Shown here piece after piece: positions 52,419-61,173 of a DNA stretch of 64,000 nucleotides (its first letter is position 1; each line of letters opens with the position of its first letter). The translations under genes were made by a program, and so were the position numbers. The DNA is from Streptomyces sp. NRRL F-5122. GTDB taxonomy: Bacteria > Actinomycetota > Actinomycetes > Streptomycetales > Streptomycetaceae. The stretch spans positions 1 through 64,000 of the forward strand of contig NZ_LMWH01000037.1 of the NCBI RefSeq assembly GCF_001507435.1, written 5' to 3'. The notes beneath the pieces were generated by a model. The model made no database searches. It was not told where the DNA came from and was given only the letters and a program-made list of their open reading frames with translations.

Positions 52419-52682
52419 TCACTCGGTGTTCCCCTCGTCCGGGTCCACCGGTTTGTCGCCGTAGAAGCCGTCCAGTTGCACGTTCAGTTCGGCGAGGTCC
52501 GGGTGTTCGGCCAGATCACGGATCTCCGCCTGTGTCAGCACGTCCACAAGGCGACGCATCGAGCGTGAGGCCAACATGGCCGCGGCGGTCCTGTCCAGTT
52601 CGGCGGCGCGCTTGCGGTGCAGCTTGGCCAGGATGCGGAGCTGGCGGGCCCTCAGCTCGTACGGGTCGACACTCTCGCTCAT
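52419..52682 (-). CDS. Small helical hypothetical protein
   Basis: Protein of 87 aa, mostly helix with many Arg and Leu (YELRARQLRILAKLHRKRAAELDRTAAAML) and an acidic end. GAGGAG lies 8 nt before ATG 52682. I do not recognise a family. Its position between the HEAT protein and uppP gives no clue to function. Confidence 0.6.
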   Translation of the reverse strand: MSESVDPYELRARQLRILAKLHRKRAAELDRTAAAMLASRSMRRLVDVLTQAEIRDLAEHPDLAELNVQLDGFYGDKPVDPDEGNTE

Positions 52683-52821
52683 GCGGGCCGCTCCTCGGTG
52701 TGTTCGTGACCGTCGCGCCATGCTCCCACCCGAACGCCGAGGCCGCAGAGCCGAACTCGTCGTGGCGGCCTCGTCGCATGTATCGCACAGGGCCCCGCGC
52801 GCCCCGGCCGCCGCCCCCTCG

Positions 52822-53697
52822 CTAGCCCGCGGACTCCGCCGCGTGCGGGCTGAGGACGCCCGCGGTGACCAGGGCGATGATGGCCAGGCCCAGAGCGATC
52901 CGGTACCACACGAAGGGCATGAAGGACTTCGACGAGATGAACTTCATGAACCAGGCGATGACCGCGTAGCCCGAGGCGAACGCGATCACCGTCGCGAACA
53001 GGGTCGGTCCCCAGCTCACATGCCCCGACTCGGCGGCGTCCTTGAGCTCGAACGCACCGGAGGCGAGGACGGCCGGAACGGCCAGCAGGAAGGAGTATCG
53101 GGCCGCCGCCTCGCGCTGGTAGCCGAGGAACAGGCCGCCACTGATCGTGGCCCCGGAGCGGGAGACGCCGGGAATCAGCGCCATCGCCTGGCAGAGCCCG
53201 TAGACGAGACCGTCCTTGGTGTTGAGGTTCTCGAGCGTCTTGCGCTGCTTCGCCGCCCGGTGTCTGCCGCCGGTCTCGTCGCGCGCCGCGAGCCGGTCCG
53301 CGACACCGATGACCACGCCGATGACGATCAGCATGGTCGCCGTGATCCGCAGATCGCGGAAGGGACCCTCGATCTGGTCCTTCAGCGTCACGCCGAGAAC
53401 CCCGATCGGTATCGAGCCGACGATCACCAGCCAGCCCATCTTCGCGTTGTGGTCCCGCCGCGTCTCCTTGTCGAACAACGAGCGGAACCAGGCGGAGACG
53501 ATGCTCGCGATGTCCTTGCGGAAGTAGATCAGCACCGCGGCCTCCGTGCCGATCTGGGTGATCGCGGTGAAGGCCGCCCCGGGGTCCTCCCAGCCCGCGA
53601 AGGCCGCGGTCAGCCGCAGATGGGCGCTGGAGGAGACGGGGAGGAACTCGGTCAGCCCCTGGACGAGCCCGAGGATGAGGGATTCAAGCCAAGACAT
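52822..53697 (-). CDS. uppP: Undecaprenyl-diphosphatase
   Basis: Protein of 291 aa (BacA/UppP family) with about eight membrane helices. Motif 1 QGLTEFLPVSSSAHL is at ~14-28 and motif 2 PGVSRSGATISGG near 178; both contribute catalytic Glu, Ser, His and Arg. It dephosphorylates undecaprenyl diphosphate, recycling the lipid carrier of cell-wall synthesis, and can give bacitracin resistance. The upstream in-frame extension to 54645 is spurious. Streptomycetes often have more than one copy. Confidence 0.94.
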   Translation of the reverse strand: MSWLESLILGLVQGLTEFLPVSSSAHLRLTAAFAGWEDPGAAFTAITQIGTEAAVLIYFRKDIASIVSAWFRSLFDKETRRDHNAKMGWLVIVGSIPIGVLGVTLKDQIEGPFRDLRITATMLIVIGVVIGVADRLAARDETGGRHRAAKQRKTLENLNTKDGLVYGLCQAMALIPGVSRSGATISGGLFLGYQREAAARYSFLLAVPAVLASGAFELKDAAESGHVSWGPTLFATVIAFASGYAVIAWFMKFISSKSFMPFVWYRIALGLAIIALVTAGVLSPHAAESAG

Positions 53698-54043
53698 GAA
53701 GTGAAGGGGTCCAAGCGCTGATCGTGGATACGGCGGCGGGCGCACCGAACGCCGGCTGCCGTGCCGAAACCGTCGATCAAGTGCGCAGAGCCGCAGCGTA
53801 GCGCCCCGGGACGGCGGCGCCCGCACCGGGGCTTTACCAACGCTTGGGGCGCTCGGGCCGAACCGCGCGCGCCGGAGCCCTCCGCCCGGCCCGGGGCAGG
53901 GGCGGTACGCGGTGTTGACCGCCCCTTCGGACGGGTGCTTTCGTAACACCGGGGAGAAAGCGCTTGCCGCCCCGCAGTCCTCGGAACTCGACACGCGTTG
54001 GCCGACGTCTGACGTCATGTCCGATGGAGCGCTGATCACGTCC
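53698..54043. other. Divergent region between uppP and the Gfo/DUF6807/cupin operon
   Basis: About 346 nt. No gene is supported. It holds the plus-strand promoter and LacI-type palindrome at 53915-53966. Confidence 0.5.
53915..53966 (+). promoter_or_regulatory. Promoter and LacI-type palindrome of the carbohydrate cassette
   Basis: TTGACC (53915-53920) and TTTCGT (53939-53944), 18 nt apart, form a possible promoter. AAGCGCTT (53958-53965), in the context GAGAAAGCGCTTGCC, sits at the expected transcription start. GAAAGCGCTTTC-like palindromes are typical operators of LacI-family sugar regulators in Streptomyces. Confidence 0.5.
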
Positions 54044-55315
54044 ATGCCCACTGCTCGCCATGCGTCCCCAGCCGTCGAATCCACCGGTCCCGACACCACC
54101 CAGGACCCGAATCCCGACGAAGTTCCCGGCCCGGACCCGCGTCCGGGCCGGCCGACGTCCCCGTTCGCCGGCAGGCGCATCAGGGCCGCCGTCGTGGGCG
54201 CCGGTGGTATCGCGCGGAGTTCCCATCTGCCCGCGCTCGCCCGGCTCGGCGCCGAGGGCGAACTCGAGATCGTCGCCGCGGTCGACGTCGACGCGGACGC
54301 GCTCGGGCGGCTCTGCGCGCAGGGCGGGATCCCGCACGCGTACCGCGACCTCGGCCGCATGCTCGCGGAACGGCGGCCCGATCTGGTCGCCGTCTGCACG
54401 CCGCCCGTCCTGCACCGCGAGCAGACCGTCGCGGCGCTGCGGGCCGGTGCCTGGGTGTGGTGCGAGAAGCCGCCGGTACCCGCACTGGCCGACTTCGACG
54501 CCGTCGAGGCGGAGGAAGGCGCGAACGGCGGCCCGTACGCGGCGATCGTCTTCCAGCACCGCTTCGGCTCCGGCGCCCGGCACGTCAGGCGACTGCTCGC
54601 CGGGCGGGCGATGGGACGGCCGCTGGTGGCGCACTGCCAGACCACCTGGTACCGCGACGCGGCCTATTACGCCGTTCCCTGGCGCGGCCGGTGGCGGAGC
54701 GAGGGCGGGGGACCCGCCATGGGGCACGGGATCCACCAGATGGACCTCCTGCTGGACCTGCTCGGACCCTGGAGCGAGGTGCGGGCCATGGCCGGGCGGC
54801 TGGTGCACGAGGTGGAGACGGAGGACGTCTCCACGGCGCTGGTCCGCTTCCGGAGCGGCGCCCTCGCCACGATCGTGAACAGTGTGCTCAGCCCCGACGA
54901 GACCAGCCGTATCCGCATCGACTGCGAGCGGGCCACCGTCGAGCTGACCCATCTGTACGGGCACCGCAACGACGACTGGCGCATCACGGCCGCGCCCGGG
55001 GTGCCCGAGGAAGAGGCCGCCGGCTGGCGGGACTTCGGCGCCGACGTGCCGAGTTCCCACCTGGCGCAGCTGCGTGAGCTGGTCGCGAGCATGCGCGCCG
55101 GTGAACGGCCCCGCAGCAGCGGCGCGGACGGCCGGTCCAGCCTGGAGCTGATCACCGCCCTGTACAAGTCCGCGTTCACCGACACGACCGTGCGCGCCGG
55201 GGACATCGGTCCAGGTGACCCCTTCTACACGGCCCTGCACGGAGGCGCGCCCGGCTGGGCACCCGAAGGCACCGGCGCGTCCGCGGCGGCACCGGGTCGG
55301 GAGGTCTCCGCATGA
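54044..55315 (+). CDS. Gfo/Idh/MocA-family oxidoreductase
   Basis: Protein of 423 aa (ATG 54044; ATG 54017 is an alternative). A Pro/Asp-rich leader of ~35 aa precedes the Rossmann motif RAAVVGAGGIARSSHLPAL. The catalytic lysine motif is WCEKPPVP and the C-terminal domain includes GGGPAMGHGIHQMDLLLDLLGP, with the His and Asp expected for a sugar dehydrogenase. It is the first gene of a three-gene cassette; its TGA overlaps the ATG of the DUF6807 gene. It probably oxidises a sugar or sugar derivative; exact substrate unknown. Confidence 0.88.
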   Translation: MPTARHASPAVESTGPDTTQDPNPDEVPGPDPRPGRPTSPFAGRRIRAAVVGAGGIARSSHLPALARLGAEGELEIVAAVDVDADALGRLCAQGGIPHAYRDLGRMLAERRPDLVAVCTPPVLHREQTVAALRAGAWVWCEKPPVPALADFDAVEAEEGANGGPYAAIVFQHRFGSGARHVRRLLAGRAMGRPLVAHCQTTWYRDAAYYAVPWRGRWRSEGGGPAMGHGIHQMDLLLDLLGPWSEVRAMAGRLVHEVETEDVSTALVRFRSGALATIVNSVLSPDETSRIRIDCERATVELTHLYGHRNDDWRITAAPGVPEEEAAGWRDFGADVPSSHLAQLRELVASMRAGERPRSSGADGRSSLELITALYKSAFTDTTVRAGDIGPGDPFYTALHGGAPGWAPEGTGASAAAPGREVSA

Positions 55316-56241
55316 CCGTGAAACTGCGCATCGTGCACACGCACGGCGATCGCATCACGCTCACGGCACCCACGACCGGCGTCGAACTGTTCGCCTACGT
55401 CTACGCCCCCGAGGCGGCCTGGGAGGCGCCGAAGCCGTATCTGCACCCGATGCGGACGCTCGCCGGAGACATCGTCACCGACTACCGGCCCAACGATCAC
55501 CGCTGGCACAAGGGGTTGCAGCTCACCGCCTCCCACCTGTCCGGGCAGAACCTGTGGGGCGGCAACACCTACGTCCACGGCGAGGGGTATCTCGCCCTGC
55601 CGGAGCTGGTCGGCTCGATGGCGCACGCCGGCTTCGACGAGATCACCGCGCACGACGGCGGTGCGGTCATCGCCGAACGGCTCACCTGGCACCCGCACGG
55701 CGGTGCACTGTGGGCCGAGGAGGAGCGCCGCATCGAGGTCCACGACGTCGACGCGACCTCCCGGTCCTGGGCGTTGACCTGGGCCTCCTCGATCACCAAT
55801 CGCCGCGACGAGGCCCTGTGCTTCGGCAGCCCGACCACGGCGGGGCGGGAGCTGGCCGGCTACACCGGGCTGTTCTGGCGCGGGCCACGGGCCTTTCGCG
55901 GCGGCCGGGTCATCGGGCCCGATCCCGGCGGGCCCTGGCCGATGGGGCGGCAGGCGCCCTGGCTCGCGTACACGGGGGAACACGACGGTGCCGACGGGCA
56001 GGCCACACTCGTCTTCGTGCACGCCCCGGAGAACGATCACCTGGGGGAGCGGGGCACTCATCCCGCCCACTGGTTCGTCCGCAACGAGCCCTTCGCGGCC
56101 GTCGCCCCCTCCTGGGCCTTCCACGAGGAGCTGGAGCTGGCCCCGGGCGACACGCTGCGCCGACGGTACCGCGTGGTGGTGGCGGACGGCGCCTGGGAGC
56201 GCGAGCAGATCGCCGACTACCTCGAGGAGCACCCATGGTGA
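55312..56241 (+). CDS. DUF6807 / PmoA-family protein
   Basis: Protein of 309 aa of the DUF6807 (methane oxygenase PmoA-like annotation) family, a beta-sandwich common in sugar-catabolism clusters. Hallmarks are KPYLHPMRTLAGDIVTDYRPNDHRWHKGL, with its HP and DHxWHKG motifs, and later HPAHWFVRNEPFAAVAPSWAF. Despite the database name it is not a membrane monooxygenase subunit. The ATG overlaps the previous stop (ATGA) and the next gene overlaps its end, so it is firmly part of the operon. Likely a carbohydrate-active enzyme; inference. Confidence 0.85.
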   Translation: MTVKLRIVHTHGDRITLTAPTTGVELFAYVYAPEAAWEAPKPYLHPMRTLAGDIVTDYRPNDHRWHKGLQLTASHLSGQNLWGGNTYVHGEGYLALPELVGSMAHAGFDEITAHDGGAVIAERLTWHPHGGALWAEEERRIEVHDVDATSRSWALTWASSITNRRDEALCFGSPTTAGRELAGYTGLFWRGPRAFRGGRVIGPDPGGPWPMGRQAPWLAYTGEHDGADGQATLVFVHAPENDHLGERGTHPAHWFVRNEPFAAVAPSWAFHEELELAPGDTLRRRYRVVVADGAWEREQIADYLEEHPW

Positions 56242-56957
56242 GCCCCGGCGGATTCACGGGACTGCCGGGCGCCGTGGCCGTCTCGCATCTGTCCGTGTAC
56301 GACTGGCCCGCCGCCGACGGCCTGTGCGGTGGAACCCCCCATCTGCATCTGACCTGTTCGGAGGCGTACGTCGTGGTCGGGGGCCGTGGTGCGGTGCAGA
56401 CGCTGACGACGTCCGGCTTCGAGGTCACGCCGCTGGAAGCGGGCACCGTGGCCTGGTTCACACCCGGCACCGTCCACCGGCTGGTCGACGACGACGAGCT
56501 GCGTATCACCGTGCTCATGCAGAACGGCGGGCTGCCGGAGGCGGGCGACGCGGTTCTCACCCTGCCCCCGGGGTACCTGGCCGATCCGCAGGCCTACGCG
56601 GCGGCGACGGTGATCCCGGTGGGCGCTCCCGAGGCGGAGCGTGAGCGGATCGCGCGTGCCCGCCGGGATCTGGCCCTGGAGGGCTTCCGGGCGTTGCGCG
56701 AGGCGAAGGGCCCGGAGCCGCTGGCCGCCTTCCACCGGGCCGCCGCCGCGCTGGTGCGCCCGCGGCTGGCCGAGTGGCGAGCGCGGTGGTCCACGGGCGC
56801 ACGGGCCGCCGCGGCGGCGACGGGCGAACAACTCGACCGTCTGGAGCGCGGTGACGTCTCCCACCTCGCCGAGGCGGTCGTGCGGGCCCGCAGGCCGTCC
56901 GCCGTCGGGAAGTTCGGGATGTGCGGTCGGCTCGACGTGTACGAGGAGACGTCGTAG
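56235..56957 (+). CDS. Cupin-domain protein
   Basis: Protein of 240 aa. The N-terminal ~110 aa are a single cupin (GTPHLHLTCSEAYVVVGGRGAVQTL, then AGTVAWFTPGTVHRLVDDDELRITVLMQNGG) with two His and one Glu as metal ligands. The C-terminal ~120 aa are helical and rich in Ala and Arg. It could be a sugar isomerase or a sensor. It overlaps DUF6807 by 7 nt and has GAGGAG before the ATG. The end of the operon lies 6 nt from the convergent hxlR stop. Confidence 0.83.
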   Translation: MVSPGGFTGLPGAVAVSHLSVYDWPAADGLCGGTPHLHLTCSEAYVVVGGRGAVQTLTTSGFEVTPLEAGTVAWFTPGTVHRLVDDDELRITVLMQNGGLPEAGDAVLTLPPGYLADPQAYAAATVIPVGAPEAERERIARARRDLALEGFRALREAKGPEPLAAFHRAAAALVRPRLAEWRARWSTGARAAAAATGEQLDRLERGDVSHLAEAVVRARRPSAVGKFGMCGRLDVYEETS

Positions 56958-56963
56958 TCGGTC

Positions 56964-57434
56964 CTATGCCGCGGTCGGACCGGACACCGTCCAGCCCGGT
57001 GCCTGGGGGTGCGCCGTCTTGTCGCCGTGGCGGACCTCCTCGCCGCAGGCGGAGCAGGTGACGACCGGAAGCAGTTCGCTGCCGCACTTGTGCTCGATCA
57101 CCATGGGGCGGTCGCCGTCCTCGCGCAGATGGCGGTCGCCCCACGCCATGAGCGTCATGAGGACCGGCTCCAGTTCGAGGCCCGCCGCCGTGGGCAGGTA
57201 CTCGAAGCGCTGTGGGCGCTCGCTGTACATCCTCTTGGTCAGGATCCCCGCCTCCACCAGGCGCTTCAGCCGTGTGGCCAGGATGTCCCGGGGTGCGCCG
57301 ATGTTGCGTACGAACTGGTCGAAGCGTCCGTTGCCGAGGCAGACCTCGCGCATGACGAGCAGCGAGTACTTCTCCCCGACGAGAGCCAGCGTGTCGGCGA
57401 TCGAGCAGGGGCGTGGGTGTTTGGAGGCGGCCAT
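56964..57434 (-). CDS. HxlR-family transcriptional regulator with C-terminal zinc ribbon
   Basis: Protein of 156 aa. The HxlR winged helix spans residues ~8-100 (CSIADTLALVGEKYSLLVMREVCLGNGRFDQFVRNIGAPRDILATRLKRLVEAGIL). The C-terminal ~45 aa hold HKCGSELLPVVTCSACGEEV, a probable zinc ribbon. The Cys near the N-terminus (PCS) is the redox-type position found in many HxlR proteins. It diverges from the thiolase gene, its probable target, with a T-rich 115-nt spacer (GGGTTTGTTTTTCC) between them. Confidence 0.87.
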   Translation of the reverse strand: MAASKHPRPCSIADTLALVGEKYSLLVMREVCLGNGRFDQFVRNIGAPRDILATRLKRLVEAGILTKRMYSERPQRFEYLPTAAGLELEPVLMTLMAWGDRHLREDGDRPMVIEHKCGSELLPVVTCSACGEEVRHGDKTAHPQAPGWTVSGPTAA

Positions 57435-57549
57435 GAGTCCAGTCTAGGCAAGGGTTTGTTTTTCCAACTCTCGGCGTTATGGTGGATCCAGATTTCCTAC
57501 TCACCGGTAACCGTCACATCGGCACACGCCGGGCAAGGAGGCCCGCACC

Positions 57550-58719
57550 ATGCGCGACGCCGTGATCGTCGAAGCCGTACGCACCCCGGTGGGCAAGGGC
57601 AAGCCGAACGGCGCCCTCGCCCATGTCCACCCCGTGGAACTCCTCGCGCACACGCTGCGCACCCTCGTCGAGCGGTCCGGGGTCGATCCGGCCCTCATCG
57701 ACGACGTCATCGGGGGCACCGTCGACCAGGTCGGCGAGCAGGCCATGAACACCACCCGGTACGCCGTCCTGTCCGCGGGCTTCCCGGACACGGTGCCCGC
57801 GACCACCGTGGACCGCCAGTGCGGTTCGTCGCAGCAGGCGGTGCACTTCGCCGCGCAGGGCGTGATCTCGGGGGCCTACGACATCGTCGTGGCCTGCGGT
57901 GTGGAGTCCATGAGCCGGGTGCCGATGTGGTCCAACGTGCCTGCCGGCAAGGACCCCTTCGGACCGGGCGTCGCCGAGCGCTACCCGGACGGTCTGGTCC
58001 CGCAGGGCATCAGCGCCGAGCTGATCGCCGCCAAGTGGTCGATCGCCCGTGAGCAGATGGACGCCTTCGCCGTCTCCTCGCACCAGAGGGCGGCGGCCGC
58101 CTGGGAAGCGGGCCTGTTCGACGCCGAGACCGCACCCCTGGAGGGACTGGCCCGCGACGAGTGCATCCGGCCCTCCAGCAGCGCCGAGATCCTCGCCGGG
58201 CTCAAGCCCGCGTACTACGACCCCGGATTCGCCGAGCGGTTCCCGCAGATCGAGTGGAACGTCACCGCCGGCAACGCGAGCCCCGTCAACGACGGCGCGT
58301 CGGCCGTGCTCATCATGTCCGGCGAGACCGCGGCCCGTCTCGGCCTGCGCCCGCTGGCCCGCCTGCACAGCTTCGCCGTGACCGGATCCGACCCCCTGCT
58401 GATGCTCACCGGTGTCATCCCTGCCACCGAAAAGGTGCTGCGCAAGGCGGGGTTGACCCTCGACGACATCGACCTGTTCGAGGTGAACGAGGCCTTCTCC
58501 AGCGTCGTGCTGGCCTGGCAGCAGGAGACCGGGGCCGACCTCGCGAAGGTCAACGTGCACGGCGGGGCCATCGCCATCGGCCACCCGCTGGGCGCGAGCG
58601 GAACCCGTCTGACCACGACCCTGGTGCACGCACTGCGGGCACGGGGCGCCCGCTACGGGCTGCAGACGATGTGCGAGGCGGGCGGCCTCGCCAACGCCAT
58701 GGTCCTCGAGGCGGTCTGA
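57550..58719 (+). CDS. Thiolase (acetyl-CoA C-acyltransferase)
   Basis: Protein of 389 aa with all three catalytic residues: Cys91 in RQCGSSQQ, His345 in GHPLGASG and Cys375 in MCEAGG; NEAF is also present. It is of the steroid/fatty acid-degrading FadA type as judged by overall motifs. It cleaves 3-ketoacyl-CoA or condenses acyl-CoAs. GCAAGGAGGCCC precedes the ATG. It is alone, with no adjacent beta-oxidation genes, and probably controlled by the divergent HxlR regulator. It ends 4 nt from the convergent VTT gene. Confidence 0.93.
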   Translation: MRDAVIVEAVRTPVGKGKPNGALAHVHPVELLAHTLRTLVERSGVDPALIDDVIGGTVDQVGEQAMNTTRYAVLSAGFPDTVPATTVDRQCGSSQQAVHFAAQGVISGAYDIVVACGVESMSRVPMWSNVPAGKDPFGPGVAERYPDGLVPQGISAELIAAKWSIAREQMDAFAVSSHQRAAAAWEAGLFDAETAPLEGLARDECIRPSSSAEILAGLKPAYYDPGFAERFPQIEWNVTAGNASPVNDGASAVLIMSGETAARLGLRPLARLHSFAVTGSDPLLMLTGVIPATEKVLRKAGLTLDDIDLFEVNEAFSSVVLAWQQETGADLAKVNVHGGAIAIGHPLGASGTRLTTTLVHALRARGARYGLQTMCEAGGLANAMVLEAV

Positions 58720-58723
58720 GCCC

Positions 58724-59497
58724 TCAGTGCCCGCGCAGGTGGTGGCGCTTGCGCCAGGCCACCACCACGCCGGCCAGCGCGGGCACCGCGATGAAGGCCA
58801 TCGCGATCAGGAATACGGGCGAGGTCGGCGTGCTGGCACGGGCGCCGGCGACGACGTACGCGGCGGTGTTCGGGATCGAGCCGAGCGCCGTCGCGAGCAG
58901 GTAGGGCGTCCACCGCATCTGCGAGACGGCCGCGCAGTAGTTCACCCCCCAGAACGGAAGGCCGGGGAAGAGCCGTGCCGCCATCATCGAGCGGAAGGCG
59001 TGCCGGCTGAGCTGCCCGTCCGCCGCCTTGAGCCAGCGGCCCCGCAGCAACGGGCGCAGCGCGTCCTGTCCGAGCGCCCGCCCGAGCCCGAACGCGATCG
59101 CGGCCCCGAGCACCGTGCCGACGAGCGCCGTGCCCGTGCCCAGTTCCGAGCCGAACAGCGCACCTGCCGCGAGGTTGAGCAGTGGACGCGGCACGAACGC
59201 GACCGTGATCAGGCCGTAGGCCAGCGCGAAGACGGCGGCCGCCGCGGCGCCCCCGAACTGCGGCGGCCAGCCGTGCGTCACCAGGCGCTGCGGCTCGAAC
59301 AGCAGCATGCAGGTCGCGGCGGAGGCGAGCAGCACCAGCAGCAGGGACAGCCGTGACCAGGGGGAGAGCAGCACCCGGGTGCACCGGGCGGCGAGTCCGG
59401 CCGGTGGGACGACCGCGGGCGCGGCGACAGGTGGCGCAGTGGCGGCCTGGGGAGAGGCCGTGGCGGTGCCCCCAGAGCGGGTGGTGGCATCGAGCAT
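58724..59497 (-). CDS. TVP38/TMEM64-type VTT-domain membrane protein
   Basis: Protein of 257 aa with an N-terminal Ala/Pro-rich cytoplasmic part and about five to six membrane helices. The VTT (SNARE-associated, PF09335) core is [35 protein letters not shown] and [51 protein letters not shown]. DedA-like relatives act as lipid scramblases or flippases, including for undecaprenyl phosphate; its precise role here is unknown. Confidence 0.86.
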   Translation of the reverse strand: MLDATTRSGGTATASPQAATAPPVAAPAVVPPAGLAARCTRVLLSPWSRLSLLLVLLASAATCMLLFEPQRLVTHGWPPQFGGAAAAAVFALAYGLITVAFVPRPLLNLAAGALFGSELGTGTALVGTVLGAAIAFGLGRALGQDALRPLLRGRWLKAADGQLSRHAFRSMMAARLFPGLPFWGVNYCAAVSQMRWTPYLLATALGSIPNTAAYVVAGARASTPTSPVFLIAMAFIAVPALAGVVVAWRKRHHLRGH

Positions 59498-59886
59498 TCG
59501 TCGACCCTAACCGACCGATGTGTGTGATCGCCGTATGGTTCGTCTCCCCGGCACCACTGTTCGGGAAGCCTTCATCCGGCCGTCGACCCGTCGAACTCGA
59601 CTGCCTGCGAAAACCATTCGACGCGGTTGCGGCTTTCGGCGATGATCTGCGACATGTTCCGGTTCGCCTTCGTCCTCACGGCATCCGCCGCCGCGGATGC
59701 TCCGAAGGCTGCCGTCCTGATCCTCGTGGCCGCCGTCGACGGCGCCCGAAGCTGACCCTCCCCGGATCGTCCGGCGGACCCCGGAGGGGGAGGGTCGGCA
59801 GGTTCTCGGGGTCCCCGTCCCGGCCGGTTCTCCCGCCGCCGGGGCCGTCACTCGGCACCACTCTGAGAAGGCTTCGAGGTACAGCC
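59498..59886. other. Leader region of the tuf3-type gene
   Basis: About 390 nt of divergent spacer. A 37-codon ORF at 59642-59755 ([20 protein letters not shown]...) lacks a ribosome site and I do not call it. No clear promoter hexamers or riboswitch are visible. Confidence 0.5.
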
Positions 59887-61056
59887 ATGCCCAAGACGGC
59901 ATACGTGCGCACCAAACCGCATCTGAACATCGGCACCATGGGCCATGTGGACCATGGCAAGACCACGTTGACCGCCGCCATCACGAAAGTGCTGGCCGAC
60001 CGCGGCACCGGCACGTTCGTGCCGTTCGACCGCATCGACCGCGCCCCGGAGGAGGCGGCGCGGGGCATCACCATCAACATCGCCCATGTCGAGTACGAGA
60101 CCGACACCCGGCACTACGCGCACGTGGACATGCCGGGCCACGCCGACTACGTGAAGAACATGGTCACCGGGGCCGCTCAGCTGGACGGAGCGATCCTCGT
60201 CGTCTCCGCGCTGGACGGGATCATGCCGCAGACCGCCGAACATGTGCTGCTCGCCCGCCAGGTGGGCGTCGACCACATCGTCGTGGCCCTCAACAAGGCC
60301 GACGCCGGCGACGAGGAGCTCACCGACCTCGTCGAGCTCGAGGTCCGCGAGCTGCTCTCCGCACAGGGATATCCCGGCGACTCCGTACCGGTGGTACGCG
60401 TCTCCGGGCTCAAGGCCCTGGAAGGGGACCCGCGTTGGACCAGTGCGATCGAGGCGCTGCTCGACGCCGTGGACACCTATGTGCCCATGCCCGAGCGGTA
60501 CCTGGACGCGCCTTTCCTGCTGCCGGTGGAGAACGTGCTCACCATCACCGGCCGCGGCACGGTCGTCACGGGCGCCGTCGAGCGCGGCACGGTCCGCGTC
60601 GGCGACCGGGTCGACGTGCTCGGCGCCGGTCTGGAGACCGTCGTCACCGGCCTGGAAACCTTCGGCAAGCCGATGGACGAGGCGCAGGCCGGTGACAATG
60701 TGGCCCTGCTGCTGCGGGGAGTGCCGCGCGACGCGGTCCGACGCGGGCACATCGTCGCGGCGCCCGGCAGCGTCACGCCGAGCCGGCGGTTCACGGCGCG
60801 CGTGTACGTGCTGTCCGGGAGGGAGGGCGGCCGGACGACCCCGGTGTCGACCGGATACCGGCCGCAGTTCTACATCCGCACCGCGGACGTGGTCGGCGAC
60901 ATCGACCTCGGTGAGTCGGCCGTCGCCCGGCCCGGCGACACGGTGACCATGGCGGTGGAGCTCGGCCGGGACGTCCCGCTGGAGCCCGGCCTCGGCTTCG
61001 CGATCCGCGAGGGCGGCCGGACGGTCGGCGCGGGCACGGTGACAGCCGTGGAATGA
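59887..61056 (+). CDS. tuf3: Elongation factor Tu, divergent tuf3-type paralogue
   Basis: Protein of 389 aa, full EF-Tu length. The GTPase motifs are G1 GHVDHGKT (19-26), the switch I RGITIN, G3 DMPGH (81-85, where the main EF-Tu has DCPGH), G4 NKAD (136-139) and G5 SGLKAL. Domains 2 and 3 are complete ([17 protein letters not shown] start; [15 protein letters not shown] end). S. coelicolor has a divergent tuf3 in the same chromosomal neighbourhood, induced by amino-acid starvation in a ppGpp-dependent way. Substitutions at otherwise invariant positions suggest a specialised or antibiotic-tolerant factor; inference. The ATG has AAGGCTTCGAGG upstream. Confidence 0.93.
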   Translation: MPKTAYVRTKPHLNIGTMGHVDHGKTTLTAAITKVLADRGTGTFVPFDRIDRAPEEAARGITINIAHVEYETDTRHYAHVDMPGHADYVKNMVTGAAQLDGAILVVSALDGIMPQTAEHVLLARQVGVDHIVVALNKADAGDEELTDLVELEVRELLSAQGYPGDSVPVVRVSGLKALEGDPRWTSAIEALLDAVDTYVPMPERYLDAPFLLPVENVLTITGRGTVVTGAVERGTVRVGDRVDVLGAGLETVVTGLETFGKPMDEAQAGDNVALLLRGVPRDAVRRGHIVAAPGSVTPSRRFTARVYVLSGREGGRTTPVSTGYRPQFYIRTADVVGDIDLGESAVARPGDTVTMAVELGRDVPLEPGLGFAIREGGRTVGAGTVTAVE

Positions 61057-61173
61057 GGGACTGCTCCCGCCGGGTGGGGAGCCGCGTGCCGTCGTGGGAC
61101 GGTGGCGCGGTTCCCCGCTTCCCCCGAGGCCGTCGCGGTGCCCGACGGCCACGGGTCCCGGCACAATGGAGGG

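Noticed and set aside
59642..59755. A 37-codon hydrophobic ORF upstream of the tuf3-type gene
   Set aside because: No ribosome site and no conserved feature that I can see.
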